Assembly (NCBI GenBank): GCA_030668505.1
Contig: DAOUTV010000013.1
Span: 1-15,267 of the forward strand
From: Desulfobacterales bacterium
GTDB lineage: Bacteria > Desulfobacterota > Desulfobacteria > Desulfobacterales > C00003060
DNA length: 15,267 bases
Direction: 5' to 3'
The notes under the pieces were generated by a model, which did no database searches, had not been told where the DNA came from, and saw only the letters and a list, made by a program, of their open reading frames with translations. Below are positions 14,394 through 15,267 of the stretch, one piece after another. Position 1 is the stretch's first letter, and each line of letters begins with the position of its first letter. The translations under genes and the position numbers were made by a program.

Positions 14394-14420
14394 TTGATTT
14401 AGCCTCGGGGATGCTATACA
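14394..14420 (+). promoter_or_regulatory. Sigma-70-like promoter of the PEP/pyruvate-binding gene
   Basis: TTGATT (14394-14399) and TATACA with an extended TGC (14412-14420), 15-bp spacing, in the block shared with 13041-13121. It lies 30 nt after the terminator, so the gene at 14471 has its own start signal. The block GTCCGCCTTTGTTGATCCGG is identical (apart from one base at its 5' end) upstream of the remnant and could hold a regulator site. Confidence 0.45.
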
Positions 14421-14470
14421 ATTACCTCAGTTGTGAGGTCCGCCTTTGTTGATCCGGGGAGCCAAGCAAA

Positions 14471-15267
14471 ATGTCACTGTCAAAGGTTTTGCGGCCCATG
14501 TTTGATTTTTTCAGCAAGAGAAGACAACAAAAGGCCTTAAGGGACGAGGATGACAAGTCCCTTTTTGTAGAGCGGTACACGGCCTTTCGAGAACTCCTTA
14601 AAAACAACAACAAAGTCCTGATGACCATGGCCGATATGCAGGAAAAGGCCAGTGGTGCCTTCGTCTTTGATAGGGCCTATGTACGTTCTTCCTATGACGC
14701 TGTGTCCGATGGGGTAAAAAGGATTATTGACAACCTAAATGTCCTTGGAAATGAAAAATATAAGGACCTGATTCATCCCTTTCAGAAAAGCGATAAAGCC
14801 ATCCGTAAGCACCTTGCTGCCGAGGTAACCATTCCCAAGACCGACTATGTTATTCCACTCAAGGAACTCGGGAAACAGACCGTGGCCTCGGCCGGCGGCA
14901 AGCTTGCCTACCTAGGAGAGCTTGCCGGGGTTTTGGGCCTTGCCGTCCCCCCCGGTTTTGTAGTCACCACTTATGCCTACCAGGCCTTTATCCAACACAA
15001 TCAGATCCGGGATGTCCTGAACGAACAAACAAGCAAGGTTGATATCCGCAATTATGACGAATTGACAGCCACAAGCCTGGAAATGCAGGAACTGGTTAGA
15101 AACGGACAAATACCGTCAGATCTTGAAACAGCCATCCTTGATGCATACAGGGACACGTGTGAAAGGGCGGGGAACGAAAACCTGAAGATCTCTGTGCGAA
15201 GCAGTGCAATTCACGAAGACATCATGGCCAGTTTTGCAGGACAATATGAAACAGCCCTGAATACACC
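14471..15267 (+). CDS. PEP synthase-like protein, PPDK_N domain, 3' end outside window
   Basis: 265 residues visible, no stop before the window edge. Residues 1-130 form a charged, mostly helical N-terminal region of unknown role. From about residue 135 the sequence is the N-terminal ATP-grasp (PEP/pyruvate-binding, PPDK_N) domain of PEP synthase and pyruvate phosphate dikinase: GGKLAYLGEL (142-151), VPPGFVVT (159-166), VRSSAIHED (242-250), ASFAGQYETALN (253-264). A full PEP synthase would also carry a phosphohistidine and a PEP-binding domain; their presence cannot be checked here. GGGGAG lies 9 nt before the ATG. The N-terminal extension is not usual for PpsA, so it may be a specialised relative that phosphorylates a different partner. 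Confidence 0.85.
   Translation, partial: MSLSKVLRPMFDFFSKRRQQKALRDEDDKSLFVERYTAFRELLKNNNKVLMTMADMQEKASGAFVFDRAYVRSSYDAVSDGVKRIIDNLNVLGNEKYKDLIHPFQKSDKAIRKHLAAEVTIPKTDYVIPLKELGKQTVASAGGKLAYLGELAGVLGLAVPPGFVVTTYAYQAFIQHNQIRDVLNEQTSKVDIRNYDELTATSLEMQELVRNGQIPSDLETAILDAYRDTCERAGNENLKISVRSSAIHEDIMASFAGQYETALNT

Noticed and set aside
1..15267. CRISPR array, tRNA, rRNA, integrase or transposase genes
   Set aside because: No regularly spaced direct repeats, cloverleaf, rRNA segments or recombinase motifs were seen on either strand by reading.

Overview
The window looks like chromosome of an anaerobic, sulfate-reducer-like member of the Desulfobacterota (former Deltaproteobacteria). This is an inference from four things: sigma-54 activators, a periplasmic multihaem cytochrome c, a haem-c histidine kinase with a cysteine-rich insert, and intergenic palindromic repeats of the 'VIPAKAGIQ' type. 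No rRNA, tRNA, CRISPR array or transposase gene is visible.

Region 1 (1-4863) opens with a miniature inverted-repeat element at 111-240. It is followed by a two-component pair: a membrane histidine kinase (351-1631) and a ZraR/AtoC-type sigma-54 response regulator (1634-2956). Downstream of two palindromes lies a near-consensus -24/-12 promoter (3082-3098). It precedes three exported proteins of unknown function: a small Gly/Arg/Gln-rich protein, an OB-fold-like protein and an outer-membrane beta-barrel. The layout suggests a regulator controlling its neighbouring envelope module.

Region 2 (4897-8861, minus strand) holds a tetrahaem cytochrome c (7399-6950), 4 nt from a 682-residue histidine kinase (6945-4897) that has a CxxCH motif in its periplasmic sensor and a seven-cysteine cytoplasmic insert. 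A second copy of the miniature element (7615-7761) follows, then a receiver-less sigma-54 activator (8861-7806).

Region 3 (8862-15267, plus strand) starts with a perfect palindrome (8940-8957) and a second -24/-12 promoter (9054-9070), almost identical to the first. It drives CBS protein 1, a divergent SLC13/DASS anion transporter, a protein resembling the LCIB/LCIC beta-carbonic-anhydrase-like family, and CBS protein 2. Next come a decayed fragment of a PEP/pyruvate-binding protein gene, a small zinc-ribbon protein, CBS protein 3, a strong terminator, and the start of an intact PEP/pyruvate-binding (PPDK_N) gene that runs off the window. CBS proteins 2 and 3, together with the fragment and the intact gene, show that a CBS + PPDK_N unit was duplicated in tandem and one copy collapsed by an internal deletion.

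The most interesting candidate system is region 3. It appears to be a sigma-54-controlled anion-uptake cassette that combines an unusual SLC13 carrier, an LCIB-like protein, several small nucleotide-sensor-like CBS proteins and a PEP-synthase-like enzyme. A role in inorganic-carbon or carboxylate handling is a hypothesis only.
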